Shown one piece after another: positions 8,688-17,349 of a stretch of DNA of 40,286 bases. The position numbers were made by a program, and so were the translations under genes. The notes under the pieces are model-generated. The model saw nothing but the letters and a program-made list of their open reading frames with translations. It was not told the DNA's origin and made no database searches. The DNA comes from Buttiauxella warmboldiae. GTDB lineage: Bacteria > Pseudomonadota > Gammaproteobacteria > Enterobacterales > Enterobacteriaceae. Location: contig NZ_RPOH01000058.1 in assembly GCF_003818135.1 (NCBI RefSeq), positions 1-40,286 of the forward strand, read 5' to 3'. Every line of letters starts with the position of its first letter. Position 1 is the first letter of the stretch.

Positions 8688-10232
8688 ATGGCCGAGTCTC
8701 AACCGCTACCCGACGCCCCTTGTGGAGCAGAATATCTGCGAGCCGTCCTGCGCGCGCCAGTTTATGAAGTCGCGCAGGTCACGCCCTTGCAGAAGATGGA
8801 AAAGCTCTCTTCGCGCCTGGATAACGTGATTCTGGTGAAGCGTGAAGATCGCCAGCCGGTGCACAGTTTTAAGCTGCGTGGCGCATACGCGATGATTGCC
8901 GGGCTGAACAGCGAGCAAAAAGCCAGCGGTGTGATTACGGCTTCTGCGGGTAACCACGCTCAGGGCGTGGCGCTTTCCTCAACACGCTTAGGTATCAAAT
9001 CCTTGATTGTTATGCCGGTTTCTACGGCAGATATTAAAGTGGATGCCGTCAGAGCGTTTGGTGGTGAAGTGCTATTACACGGTGCCAACTTTGATGAAGC
9101 GAAAGCTCGAGCCATCGAACTTTCTCAGCAGCAAGGTTTCACTTACGTTCCTCCGTTTGACCACCCGGCAGTGATTGCCGGGCAGGGCACGCTGGCGCTG
9201 GAGCTGCTGCAACAAGATGCGCATATCGACCGCATCTTTGTTCCGGTTGGCGGCGGCGGTCTGGCAGCGGGTGTGGCGGTGCTGATCAAGCAGCTGATGC
9301 CGCAAATCAAAGTGATTGCCGTCGAAGCGGAAGATTCAGCCTGTCTGAAAGCGGCGCTGGAGGCGGGTAAACCGGTTGATTTGGCTCGCGTGGGTTTGTT
9401 TGCCGAAGGTGTGGCGGTTAAGCGCATTGGCGATGAAACCTTCCGCCTGTGCCAGGAATATCTCGACGACATCATCACGGTGGATAGCGACGCTATCTGC
9501 GCGGCGATGAAAGATCTGTTCGAAGACGTGCGTGCGGTTGCTGAGCCGTCCGGCGCGCTGGCGCTGGCGGGGATGAAAAAGTACATCCAGCAGCATCAGA
9601 TTCGCGGCGAGCGTCTTGCGCATGTCCTTTCTGGGGCGAACGTGAATTTCCACGGTCTGCGTTACGTGTCTGAACGTTGCGAACTGGGCGAGCAGCGTGA
9701 AGCCTTACTGGCGGTAACGATCCCCGAACAGAAAGGCAGCTTCCTGAAATTCTGCCAGGTGCTGGGGGGGCGTTCGGTCACCGAGTTTAACTACCGTTAT
9801 TCCAGCTCCGCTGAAGCCTGCATTTTCGTCGGTGTGCGTCTGACGCGCGGCGTGGAAGAACGGCAAGAGATTATCGCGCTGCTTAACGAAGGCGGTTATG
9901 GCGTAGTCGATTTGTCTGATGACGAGATGGCGAAACTGCACGTGCGCTATATGGTGGGCGGGCGTCCGTCTAAACCATTGCGCGAGCGCCTGTACAGCTT
10001 CGAGTTCCCGGAATCACCCGGTGCGCTGCTGAAATTCCTGCAAACCCTGGGCACGCACTGGAATATTTCGCTGTTCCACTACCGCAGCCATGGCACGGAT
10101 TATGGGCGCGTGCTGGCAGCGTTCGAACTGGGCGACAATGAGCCAGATTTCGAAACCCGCCTCAATGAGCTGGGCTATGACTGCCACGACGAAACCCACA
10201 ATCCGGCGTTCCGCTTTTTCCTGGCGGGCTAA
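8688..10232 (+). CDS. ilvA: Threonine dehydratase (biosynthetic)
   Basis: A 514-residue PLP enzyme deaminating threonine to 2-ketobutyrate, the committed step of isoleucine synthesis, inhibited by Ile and stimulated by Val through two C-terminal ACT-like domains (about 335-505). PLP Lys62 lies in HSFKLRGAY, and the glycine-rich phosphate loop VGGGGLAAG is intact. Two consecutive ATGs occur (8685, 8688). I chose the second, which gives the E. coli N-terminus (MAxSQPL) and puts the GGAGG site at a normal distance of 6 bases. It is the last gene of the core operon. Confidence 0.97.
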   Translation: MAESQPLPDAPCGAEYLRAVLRAPVYEVAQVTPLQKMEKLSSRLDNVILVKREDRQPVHSFKLRGAYAMIAGLNSEQKASGVITASAGNHAQGVALSSTRLGIKSLIVMPVSTADIKVDAVRAFGGEVLLHGANFDEAKARAIELSQQQGFTYVPPFDHPAVIAGQGTLALELLQQDAHIDRIFVPVGGGGLAAGVAVLIKQLMPQIKVIAVEAEDSACLKAALEAGKPVDLARVGLFAEGVAVKRIGDETFRLCQEYLDDIITVDSDAICAAMKDLFEDVRAVAEPSGALALAGMKKYIQQHQIRGERLAHVLSGANVNFHGLRYVSERCELGEQREALLAVTIPEQKGSFLKFCQVLGGRSVTEFNYRYSSSAEACIFVGVRLTRGVEERQEIIALLNEGGYGVVDLSDDEMAKLHVRYMVGGRPSKPLRERLYSFEFPESPGALLKFLQTLGTHWNISLFHYRSHGTDYGRVLAAFELGDNEPDFETRLNELGYDCHDETHNPAFRFFLAG

Positions 10233-10244
10233 CGTTTCCTGAAC

Positions 10245-10280
10245 AAGGGATAACCCAGCAGGGTTATCCCTTATTTCTTG
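10245..10280 (+). terminator. Terminator after ilvA
   Basis: A perfect 12-bp stem (AAGGGATAACCC / GGGTTATCCCTT) with loop AGCA is followed by ATTTCTT, a mixed rather than pure T tract. The stem is strong, so it should stop ilv transcription before the accessory operon, though some read-through is possible. Confidence 0.75.
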
Positions 10281-10338
10281 CCCTATTTACCTTCCTCTGC
10301 TGCCTATTTTTTCGATACGCAGATCGCTACGACAAAAA

Positions 10339-10354
10339 TGTGATGCAATTCATA
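10339..10354 (+). promoter_or_regulatory. Candidate CRP-cAMP site upstream of the PTS operon
   Basis: TGTGATGCAATTCATA matches the CRP pattern TGTGA-N6-TCACA with one mismatch in the second half. It lies 124 bp before the first PTS gene, a reasonable distance for a catabolite-controlled promoter. I could not pick out a confident -10/-35 between it and the gene. Confidence 0.45.
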
Positions 10355-10477
10355 ATAAAACGCTCACCTTGTTGCGCCAGATCGCGCACATTTTTTGGTT
10401 TCAATATTTGTCGTTTGACCTGTGAGCCTGAATTAAATTGTCTCTAGTTAATTCTTAACGCTTAGGAGGATATTCGA

Positions 10478-10993
10478 ATGAGAGCGAATATAATTGATGC
10501 TCCGAATGAAAATGCACAACTATGTGAATATTTTCTGCCTCAGCTCACATTTCTTGATAAGTATTATGCCAATTCCATGGATTATTTTTCTTCTATATTT
10601 TTTCAACTCAAAGAGCAGGGCTTCGTGCAGAGCTCATTTCTTGAAGCAATCGTCGCTCGTGAAAAAACATATCCTACCGGTTTGCCTACGCTACCGGTGG
10701 CGATAGCCCTGCCACATACCGATCCTCAGCATGTGATCCGCCCCTTTATCTCTGTGACGCGCCTATCGCAGCCTCTGGCCTGGCATGAAATGGGTAATAA
10801 CGATAATACGATTTATGTACAATTTATTGTTTTACTTGGTTTTATTGAACATGGTCGCCACCTGGCGGCATTGCAAAAGCTGATGGATTGCCTTGCAGAT
10901 GAAGAGGTTCTTCAGACGCTACGTGAAATCAAAAATAGAGATACTTTTCTCAGTACCTTCACATCAAGACTGCAATTAGATAAGGATTTATAA
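10478..10993 (+). CDS. PTS system IIA component, galactitol/fructose type
   Basis: A 171-residue IIA protein of the PTS EIIA-2 (fructose/mannitol/galactitol) fold. The phosphorylated histidine is His80 in ALPHTDP, preceded by the usual REKTYPTGLPT stretch. It would take phosphate from an HPr and pass it to the IIB at 10995. E. coli GatA is about 150 residues; this one is longer at the N-terminus, but the AGGAGG ribosome site before 10478 supports the start. The first few hundred bases are more AT-rich than the ilv genes. It is first in a IIA-IIB-IIC operon. The sugar cannot be read from the sequence. Confidence 0.88.
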   Translation: MRANIIDAPNENAQLCEYFLPQLTFLDKYYANSMDYFSSIFFQLKEQGFVQSSFLEAIVAREKTYPTGLPTLPVAIALPHTDPQHVIRPFISVTRLSQPLAWHEMGNNDNTIYVQFIVLLGFIEHGRHLAALQKLMDCLADEEVLQTLREIKNRDTFLSTFTSRLQLDKDL

Positions 10994-10994
10994 G

Positions 10995-11273
10995 ATGAAA
11001 AAAGTCATTGTTGCCTGTGGAAGTGGTGTTGCAACTTCGCAAACAGTTGCCAGTAAGGTTTCCCGCTTATTGAACGAACGTAATCAATCACATATTAAAG
11101 TTGAAGTTATCGACCTGAAATCCCTCGATACCCATATTAAAGATAGTGCCGCTTATATTGCGATTACGAAAGTCGATAAACAATATCCTATCCCCGTAAT
11201 TAACGGTATCGCCTTTCTGACCGGTATGGGTATGGAACAAGAATTACAAAAGGTCATTGATGCCTGTAAATAA
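10995..11273 (+). CDS. PTS system IIB component, galactitol type
   Basis: A 92-residue IIB of the PTS galactitol/lactose IIB-like superfamily. The phosphocysteine is Cys8 in VIVACGSGVATS, the classic P-loop of GatB proteins. It relays phosphate from IIA (His80) to the sugar carried by IIC. It starts one base after the IIA stop, so the two are translationally coupled. Cytoplasmic; no membrane segment. GatB of E. coli is of similar size (about 94). Confidence 0.9.
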   Translation: MKKVIVACGSGVATSQTVASKVSRLLNERNQSHIKVEVIDLKSLDTHIKDSAAYIAITKVDKQYPIPVINGIAFLTGMGMEQELQKVIDACK

Positions 11274-11318
11274 GGTGTAGCTCTTTAATCCGTATAATTA
11301 TTTTAGTGGAGAAGTGCT

Positions 11319-12722
11319 ATGGACTTTCTTGGTGTAGTCATAAATTACATACTAAATTTAGGTGCACCGGTTTTTGTGCCTCTTATCATGCTATTAGCCG
11401 GGCTGGTGGTGCGAATGAAATTCCGCGACGCCGCATCTGCTGCCATCACGCTCGGCGTGGCGTTTGTGGGTATGAGCATGCTGATAGGCTTTATGGTTGA
11501 TGCTATCGGCGTGGCGGCACAGACCATGATGCAGCGTACTGGCCTTGAACTGAGTATCGTCGACGGTGGCTGGACGACGATGGCGAATATATCCTGGGCC
11601 TGGCCTTACGCGTTTGCCATGTTCCCCCTCCAGGTTGCTGTGAACATTGTGATGTTGATGCTGAACAAAACCAACACCTTCAACGCAGATCTCTGGAACG
11701 TCTGGGGGAAAATCTTCAGCTCGTTTATTGTGGTGAGCGTCACCACCCCATTGTTTGGCCCCGCCTGGAGTCTGGCGCTGGCGTTCCTGGTTGCTGCTTT
11801 CCAGATAATCATGGAGCTGAATGCCGGCGATATTCACCAGCATCGTATTGAGAAACTCACGGGTATTCCCGGCGTGACCTGTACGCATCGCATGGTGTTC
11901 TTTGGTGCCATTTACTACCCGTTCGATTTACTGCTGCGCAAAATCCCGGTGTGCAATAAACCGATGGATGCGACGGCGCTTCGCGCTAAGGTCGGCGTCT
12001 TTGCGGAAAACCATATTATCGGTTTTATTCTGGGGATCCTGTTTGGGATTATCGCCAGCTACAGCGTGGCGAAAACGCTGATGCTGGGCGTGCAGGCTTC
12101 CACAGCATTAGTGTTGTTCCCGATGATTTCGAAGCTCTTTATGCAGGCGCTGTCACCGATCTCTGAAGCGATAAGCGACTACATGAATCAGAAATTCTCA
12201 GGACGTAAATTGTTTGTCGGTATCGACTGGCCGTTCATGGGGGGGGCCAGCGAGATCTGGTTCGCCATTATCGTCGCCATTCCGTTCACCTTGATTTGGG
12301 CGCTGATCCTGCCGGACAACAAGATCTTACCTTTCGCCGGTATCATCAATATTTCCCTGATTGTTCCCGCTTACCTGGTGACCCGTGGCAACACGCTGCG
12401 GATGGTTATTCTGAGTATTATTGGCGTGCCGTTCTTCCTGTTCGTCGGGACGCAGTTTGCGCCAATGATTACCGATCTGGGCCTGGCAACGAAGGCGATC
12501 TCCATTCCGACAGGCCAGCTGATTTCAAATAGCTCGATTGACGCCCCTGTATTTACCTATGCCTTCTCCTTCCTGTTCAAGTTTCTGGAAGGTGACCTTA
12601 TCCCGCTACTGTTTGCTGTCTGGTGGGCGTGCGGTTACTTCTTCTACTCGCGTGAGTTGCGCCGTGAAAGTAGCTTGGCGCAACAGGAAGCCGGGCTACA
12701 GGAGCATGTTCAGCAAGCGTAA
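11319..12722 (+). CDS. PTS system IIC permease, galactitol type
   Basis: A 467-residue, very hydrophobic membrane permease of the EIIC-GAT family (E. coli GatC 451). Family signatures include IEKLTGIPGVTCTH near residue 190 and the acidic loop FVGIDWPFMGGASEIW in the second half. It imports and, with IIA/IIB, phosphorylates a polyol or sugar at the inner membrane. A GGAG ribosome site precedes 11319. The coding sequence contains an eight-G run at 12239-12246, worth remembering as a possible slippage or assembly-error site. The C-terminal tail is charged and cytoplasmic. Confidence 0.9.
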   Translation: MDFLGVVINYILNLGAPVFVPLIMLLAGLVVRMKFRDAASAAITLGVAFVGMSMLIGFMVDAIGVAAQTMMQRTGLELSIVDGGWTTMANISWAWPYAFAMFPLQVAVNIVMLMLNKTNTFNADLWNVWGKIFSSFIVVSVTTPLFGPAWSLALAFLVAAFQIIMELNAGDIHQHRIEKLTGIPGVTCTHRMVFFGAIYYPFDLLLRKIPVCNKPMDATALRAKVGVFAENHIIGFILGILFGIIASYSVAKTLMLGVQASTALVLFPMISKLFMQALSPISEAISDYMNQKFSGRKLFVGIDWPFMGGASEIWFAIIVAIPFTLIWALILPDNKILPFAGIINISLIVPAYLVTRGNTLRMVILSIIGVPFFLFVGTQFAPMITDLGLATKAISIPTGQLISNSSIDAPVFTYAFSFLFKFLEGDLIPLLFAVWWACGYFFYSRELRRESSLAQQEAGLQEHVQQA

Positions 12723-12742
12723 CGCTGGAATCGACGTTTATC

Positions 12743-12772
12743 TCTGGCGGCCGATACCACCGCCAGATTTTT
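12743..12772 (+). terminator. Hairpin with T run between IIC and the regulator
   Basis: An 8-bp stem TCTGGCGG / CCGCCAGA with a 9-base loop is followed by five T, in the 68-bp gap between the IIC gene and the regulator gene. It looks like a weak intrinsic terminator or attenuator that would lower regulator expression relative to the transporter. Confidence 0.6.
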
Positions 12773-12790
12773 CATCCCAGGAGAGTCGGT

Positions 12791-14854
12791 ATGGCTATGG
12801 ATAAACGCGCGATCGCAGTGCTGGATGCGATTGTGAACGACCTCAGTATCACGGGGACGAAGCTCGAAGAGCAGCTTTGCCTGACGCGTAAACAACTGAG
12901 CTATACGCTGAAAAAAGTGAATGATTATCTGGAATCGAATCACTTCGATCCTATCAATCGCCTGAAGACGGGGAAGCTGCATATTTCACGCCATGTGTTG
13001 GAGCATTTTCGCCAGAGCCAGACGGCAGAATCAGAGCAACGTTATCTTTTTTCGGAAGAGGAACGCGGGCAGATGATTATCTTTATGCTACTGACGCGTA
13101 GCGAAAGATTGTCGCTATTGCATCTGTCGTCATCGCTGGGAGTGAGTCAGAACACGATTATCAACGATCTGAAAAAAGTGCGGAGCGAGGTTATCGAACA
13201 CGGTTTAGAAATTAACTATGACCGGGGCAATGGTTACCATATTCTTGGACAGGAGCTAGAGAAGCGCTATTTGTTATTAAGCTGCCTGCGGCAAGTGCTG
13301 GAAATTCCGGTAGCGAAAAATATTATCGCCCAATATAACAACGTTATGAATGAGCATCTGGAAATCGTTGGCAACATTTTTAGTGAAATAGAAAAACATT
13401 TTAAAATTCAATTTACTGACCGTCAGCTCCAGGAACTTATTTATTTTATCTGTTTTGTTCTGCACCGTATTGAGTCAGGTAAAAAGCTGGTGACTATTCC
13501 AGACACTTACTCCGATATTATCCACAGTAGAGAATTTACGCTGATGCAAAGCGTTATCAGTAAAATCAATATCAACAATGAAAATGAACTGGTTTTCCTG
13601 ACAGCACTGATCCAGAGTTCCAATATTCAGAGTATCGCCGATAAATATCTCCATCTTGATACTCTCTTGCTAGAAAGCGTCGTAATGGTGGTTGATAGCT
13701 TTGAAAAAATAAGTTGTGTGACTATTAAAGAAAAAAATGAACTGATCGAAAAAATCTATCAGCACTGGAAACCTGCCTACTACCGCATTCGCTATCATCT
13801 CACCAATACCAGCAGCGTGTATGACTTGGTGATCAAAGAATTTAGCCATCTACATGAAATAGTGCGCCGGGCGGCGGTACCATTTGAAACCCTTTTGCAC
13901 TGTGAAATCCCGGATGAAGAGATGGCATTTCTGACGGTGCTCTTCGGTGGTTGGTTGACAAGAGAAGGAGTTATCCATCAGATAAAATTGCAAAAAACGG
14001 CAGTTGTAGTATGTGAAAACAGCGCCACCATTTCAACCTACCTGTATCTGGCGCTGCAGGTGTTATTCCCGGAACTGCACTTCACGCAGATGTTGTCCCG
14101 TCGTGAATTTGAGCGCTTTACCGGGCATTATGATGTGGTCTTTGCCACCACCCATCTGAATACCAGCAAGATGGTATTTGTGGTAAACCCATCGCTCGGC
14201 AGCATTCATAAAAGCGCTTTTCGCAACCATGTTATCAGCGCGCTCCAGGGCGTGGATCCGAATATCATCCAGATTGAACAGTTGCTGCTGATCTTCGAGC
14301 GCTTTGGCAACATCATCGACCACAAAGGGCTACAACGAGCGCTCGCCAGCTATATCTACGCGGAAAATAGTCCCGCCAGCTCCGTGGGCGGCTTCGAGCC
14401 ACCGATGCCGTCATTGATTGATTTACTGGGAAAAGCGCACGTCCAGTTTGCCGCAGAACTGCCTGCTTCATGGCAGCAGGCGATTACCCTGGCGTCGGCT
14501 TCATTGTTGCAAAGTGGGGTCATTGAACCGCGCTACGTGAAAATTATGCTCAATAAAATCGCCGAAGAGCAGCCCTATATTATGTTGGTGGACGGGGTCA
14601 TTATTGCTCATGCGGGCGTGGATGATGGCGTGTTGGATACCGGGATGGCGTTATTACGGCTGCCTTATAAGATTACCTTCGCCGATTATATGCAGGCCGA
14701 TATTATTATCGTCCTCGCTACCCATAACCCACAAAAACACTTAAAAGCATTGGCTCAATTAAATGAATTTCTTGAATTATATGATGGTGGCAACGTTATT
14801 CGTCGGGCGCAGGATGAATCTGCGCTGATAAGCGAAATCGCCCGCCATATTTAA
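12791..14854 (+). CDS. PRD-containing transcriptional regulator (MtlR/LicR type)
   Basis: A 687-residue regulator of the BglG/MtlR/LicR superfamily. Order: an N-terminal helix-turn-helix (about 20-45), a second HTH (about 108-130, LSSSLGVSQNTIINDLKKV), two PRD-like regions (about 170-390; His225 and His355 are candidate phosphorylation sites), a IIB-Gat-like domain with Cys408 (VVVCENSATIST), and a C-terminal EIIA-2-like domain with His607 (DGVIIAHAG). Such proteins are DNA-binding activators switched by PTS phosphorylation, unlike the short RNA-binding antiterminator BglG. The AGGAGAG site 5 bases upstream supports the start. It is embedded in the operon and presumably controls it in response to its own IIA/IIB. 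Confidence 0.87.
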   Translation: MAMDKRAIAVLDAIVNDLSITGTKLEEQLCLTRKQLSYTLKKVNDYLESNHFDPINRLKTGKLHISRHVLEHFRQSQTAESEQRYLFSEEERGQMIIFMLLTRSERLSLLHLSSSLGVSQNTIINDLKKVRSEVIEHGLEINYDRGNGYHILGQELEKRYLLLSCLRQVLEIPVAKNIIAQYNNVMNEHLEIVGNIFSEIEKHFKIQFTDRQLQELIYFICFVLHRIESGKKLVTIPDTYSDIIHSREFTLMQSVISKININNENELVFLTALIQSSNIQSIADKYLHLDTLLLESVVMVVDSFEKISCVTIKEKNELIEKIYQHWKPAYYRIRYHLTNTSSVYDLVIKEFSHLHEIVRRAAVPFETLLHCEIPDEEMAFLTVLFGGWLTREGVIHQIKLQKTAVVVCENSATISTYLYLALQVLFPELHFTQMLSRREFERFTGHYDVVFATTHLNTSKMVFVVNPSLGSIHKSAFRNHVISALQGVDPNIIQIEQLLLIFERFGNIIDHKGLQRALASYIYAENSPASSVGGFEPPMPSLIDLLGKAHVQFAAELPASWQQAITLASASLLQSGVIEPRYVKIMLNKIAEEQPYIMLVDGVIIAHAGVDDGVLDTGMALLRLPYKITFADYMQADIIIVLATHNPQKHLKALAQLNEFLELYDGGNVIRRAQDESALISEIARHI

Positions 14855-14957
14855 TTATTAATTTAACTTATTTGCAGCTCATACGCTGCAACGTTATTTC
14901 ATGGCAATAGCTGCCGTGACCGCGTTCGCTCTTACCACCGTATACAGGATAAATATT

Positions 14958-15620
14958 ATGTTAGAGATTCAGAAAAAACACGTCGTTGAAATGGCCAGAA
15001 CGGCCCAGCAATGGGGACTGTGCAAACATAAAGCAGGCAATTCCAGCGTACGGGATAAAGATACTGGGCTTATTCTGGTGACCCCTACCACCATCGATAA
15101 AATGCATTTAACAGCACGGGATATTGTGGTTATGGATGTTGAAGCTAACGTTATTGAAAGTGAAGCCAGCCTGCACCCAACCAGTGAATGCCTGATGCAC
15201 ATCGAGATTTATAAAGCGCGCCCGGATATTTTTGCCATCTCTCACACCCACTCGCTCTATGCCACATCGTTTGCCGTGCTGAATAAGCCGATCCCAGCGG
15301 TGGTGTATGAGTGTGCGATCCTCAACCTGAAGGATGGCGTGATCCCTGTTGCGCCGTATGGGCGCCCCGGCACGCCAGCGCTGTCGAACAGTGTAATCGA
15401 ACCGATTAAACGTGCTGACGCCATCCTGATGGAAAAACATGGTGCCATTGGTGTGGATAAAGACCCGTATGAGGCGGTACTGAAATCCGCCTACCTCGAA
15501 GAGATGGCGCAGATTTACTACCACGCGCTGGTGATTAACGGCGGTAAAGAACCGGAATCGTTCATGCCGGACGAGTTACAGCGTTGGGAATATCCCTCAC
15601 AGATTAAGTTCGCACGATAA
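14958..15620 (+). CDS. Class II aldolase/epimerase (FucA/AraD family)
   Basis: A 220-residue zinc-dependent class II aldolase/adducin-family protein. The metal ligands align with E. coli L-fuculose-1-phosphate aldolase (His92, His94, His155): here His96 and His98 (SHTHS) and His161 (EKHGAIG); the catalytic acid is probably Glu77 (HPTSE). Such enzymes cleave ketose 1-phosphates to dihydroxyacetone phosphate and an aldehyde, or epimerise pentulose 5-phosphates, so the reaction here is open. I chose the ATG at 14958 (AGGAT 7 bases upstream); an ATG at 14901 would add 19 residues not typical of the family. It lies between the regulator and the DhaK-like gene. Confidence 0.87.
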   Translation: MLEIQKKHVVEMARTAQQWGLCKHKAGNSSVRDKDTGLILVTPTTIDKMHLTARDIVVMDVEANVIESEASLHPTSECLMHIEIYKARPDIFAISHTHSLYATSFAVLNKPIPAVVYECAILNLKDGVIPVAPYGRPGTPALSNSVIEPIKRADAILMEKHGAIGVDKDPYEAVLKSAYLEEMAQIYYHALVINGGKEPESFMPDELQRWEYPSQIKFAR

Positions 15621-15668
15621 TTTAACCTACTCCCCGTCTTTCTGGCGGAGTATTCATGGAGAGAATGT

Positions 15669-16679
15669 ATGAAAAAGTTTATCAATCAGGCGGAGGATTT
15701 TATTCCGGAGATGCTTGAAGGCATCTATCTGGCGTATCCCGATCGCTTTCGTTTCGTTAATGATGATGTGCACTGTTTAGCTACCGCTCGCCCAGTGTCG
15801 GGGAAAGTCGGTATCGTGACCGGCGGTGGTTCCGGACACCTGCCACTATTTCTGGGCTATGTGGGTGACGGGATGCTGGACGGTTGTGCTATTGGTGATG
15901 TGTTCCAGTCGCCGTCTCCGGAGCAAATTTTGGCCGTCACTCAGGCTGTTGATAGTGGCGCTGGTGTGCTGTATCTGTACGGCAATTATAACGGCGACAT
16001 TTTCAACTTTGATATGGCGGCGGAAATGGCTGACATGGAGAGTGGCATCCGCAGCTGCACCGTGGTGGTGGCTGACGATTCGGCTGGCGCGATACTGGGC
16101 GATGGTGTAACGCACAGGCGTGGCGTGGCCGGGATTTTTTTCGTCTACAAATGTGCCGGAGCATCGGCGGCGAGGATGGATAACCTTGAAACTGTACGGG
16201 GTATTGCTCAAAAAGCTAGTGACCGCGTGCGTACTTTGGGTGTGGCGCTGTCGCCCTGCATTGTGCCACGCATAGGCAAGCCGGGTTTTTATATCGGTGA
16301 CAATGAGATGGAGATCGGCATGGGGATCCACGGCGAAAGTGGCATCCGTCGCGGCCCGCAGCTGAGTGCCAGGCAGATTTCCGAAGAGATGATATCCTTG
16401 CTTCTGGCCGATTCAACCTGTCAGCAGGGAGATGAAGTGGCGGTACTGATTAACGGTCTTGGCGCCACGCCGCTGGAAGAGCTGTACCTGATGTATCGTC
16501 ATGTGCAGCAGATTCTAGTGGAGAGCAGCCTCCGCGTTTTCCGTGTGTGGGTGGGTGAATTCGCGACGGCGATGGAGATGACAGGCATGTCGATTAGCCT
16601 GATGCCGGTGGACAGTGAACTGAAGGCGTTGCTCAATGCCGGTGCCGATACGCCAATGTTCAGCCAGTTTCCCGCTTAA
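15669..16679 (+). CDS. DhaK-like kinase subunit (DAK1 domain)
   Basis: A 336-residue DAK1-fold subunit. In DhaK the substrate keto group is bound covalently by a histidine; here it is His221 (GMGIHGESG). His57 (GGGSGH) and Asp110 (YGNYNGD) match E. coli His56 and Asp109. It differs from classic DhaK by HLP in place of HEP after the glycine loop, a trait I associate, without certainty, with the erythrulose-kinase-like branch. So the substrate could be dihydroxyacetone or a four-carbon ketose. It pairs with the DhaL-like protein at 16689, 9 bases downstream. Confidence 0.87.
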   Translation: MKKFINQAEDFIPEMLEGIYLAYPDRFRFVNDDVHCLATARPVSGKVGIVTGGGSGHLPLFLGYVGDGMLDGCAIGDVFQSPSPEQILAVTQAVDSGAGVLYLYGNYNGDIFNFDMAAEMADMESGIRSCTVVVADDSAGAILGDGVTHRRGVAGIFFVYKCAGASAARMDNLETVRGIAQKASDRVRTLGVALSPCIVPRIGKPGFYIGDNEMEIGMGIHGESGIRRGPQLSARQISEEMISLLLADSTCQQGDEVAVLINGLGATPLEELYLMYRHVQQILVESSLRVFRVWVGEFATAMEMTGMSISLMPVDSELKALLNAGADTPMFSQFPA

Positions 16680-16688
16680 GGAGGCACT

Positions 16689-17333
16689 ATGATGCTAGAT
16701 GCACAGAAACTGCGTCTGCTCTTTGCTGAATGGGCATGTGTGATGCAGGACAATAAACAGATACTGACCGAACTGGATAGCGTGGTGGGCGACGGCGATC
16801 TGGGTCTGACTATGAGCGATGGTTTTGCTGCGGCGAACGATGCGGTACAGCACAGTGATGAGCGCGATGTTGGACGCTTTTTTTATATCGCGGGCAAAGC
16901 GATGGCCTCAGCGGTCCCTTCCACTATGGGGACGTTGATGGCTTCCGGGCTGATGCAGGTGGGTAAGACTTTTAAAGATCGCGAGACGTTAAGTACAAAT
17001 GAGGCAGGGGCATTTTTTCAGGCCTGGTATGACGGCGTGCAGCAACGCGGCAAGGCGCAGCCCGGTGAAAAGACGTTCCTCGACGGTATAGCACCGGCGC
17101 TGGTGGTGTTAAAAGTATCGGCGACTACGCCATTGGCTCAGGCGCGGGAGGCTCTGCATCAGGCGCAATGGGGCGTACAGCAGACGACAGCCATGGTGGC
17201 AAAACATGGGCGCGCTGCTACCCATGGTGAGCGTTCACGTACGTTTATCGATCCCGGCGCAATGGTCGCCCAGCTCCTGATTCAGGGCTATTTTAACTTT
17301 ATCCTGGCTATTTTTCCGGCCGATGGGCAGTGA
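16689..17333 (+). CDS. DhaL-like nucleotide-binding kinase subunit (DAK2 domain)
   Basis: A 214-residue DAK2-fold subunit that binds the nucleotide and Mg ions and phosphorylates the ketose held by the DhaK partner. The three Mg-binding aspartates are Asp30, Asp35 and Asp37 (LDSVVGDGDLG); the residue after Asp37 is Leu where E. coli DhaL has His. GEKTFLDGIAPA and GERSRTFIDPGA are conserved. Two ATGs (16689, 16692) follow AAGGAGG, and the true start may be either. No DhaM-like EIIA is encoded nearby, so it may use free ATP like Citrobacter-type kinases, or a DhaM from elsewhere. It ends 16 bases before the HPr start codon. Confidence 0.86.
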   Translation: MMLDAQKLRLLFAEWACVMQDNKQILTELDSVVGDGDLGLTMSDGFAAANDAVQHSDERDVGRFFYIAGKAMASAVPSTMGTLMASGLMQVGKTFKDRETLSTNEAGAFFQAWYDGVQQRGKAQPGEKTFLDGIAPALVVLKVSATTPLAQAREALHQAQWGVQQTTAMVAKHGRAATHGERSRTFIDPGAMVAQLLIQGYFNFILAIFPADGQ

Positions 17334-17349
17334 GAAAGGAACCGCTATT

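Noticed and set aside
9764-9770. Seven-G run in ilvA
   Set aside because: Shorter than the run in the IIC gene, in a housekeeping gene where phase switching is unlikely.
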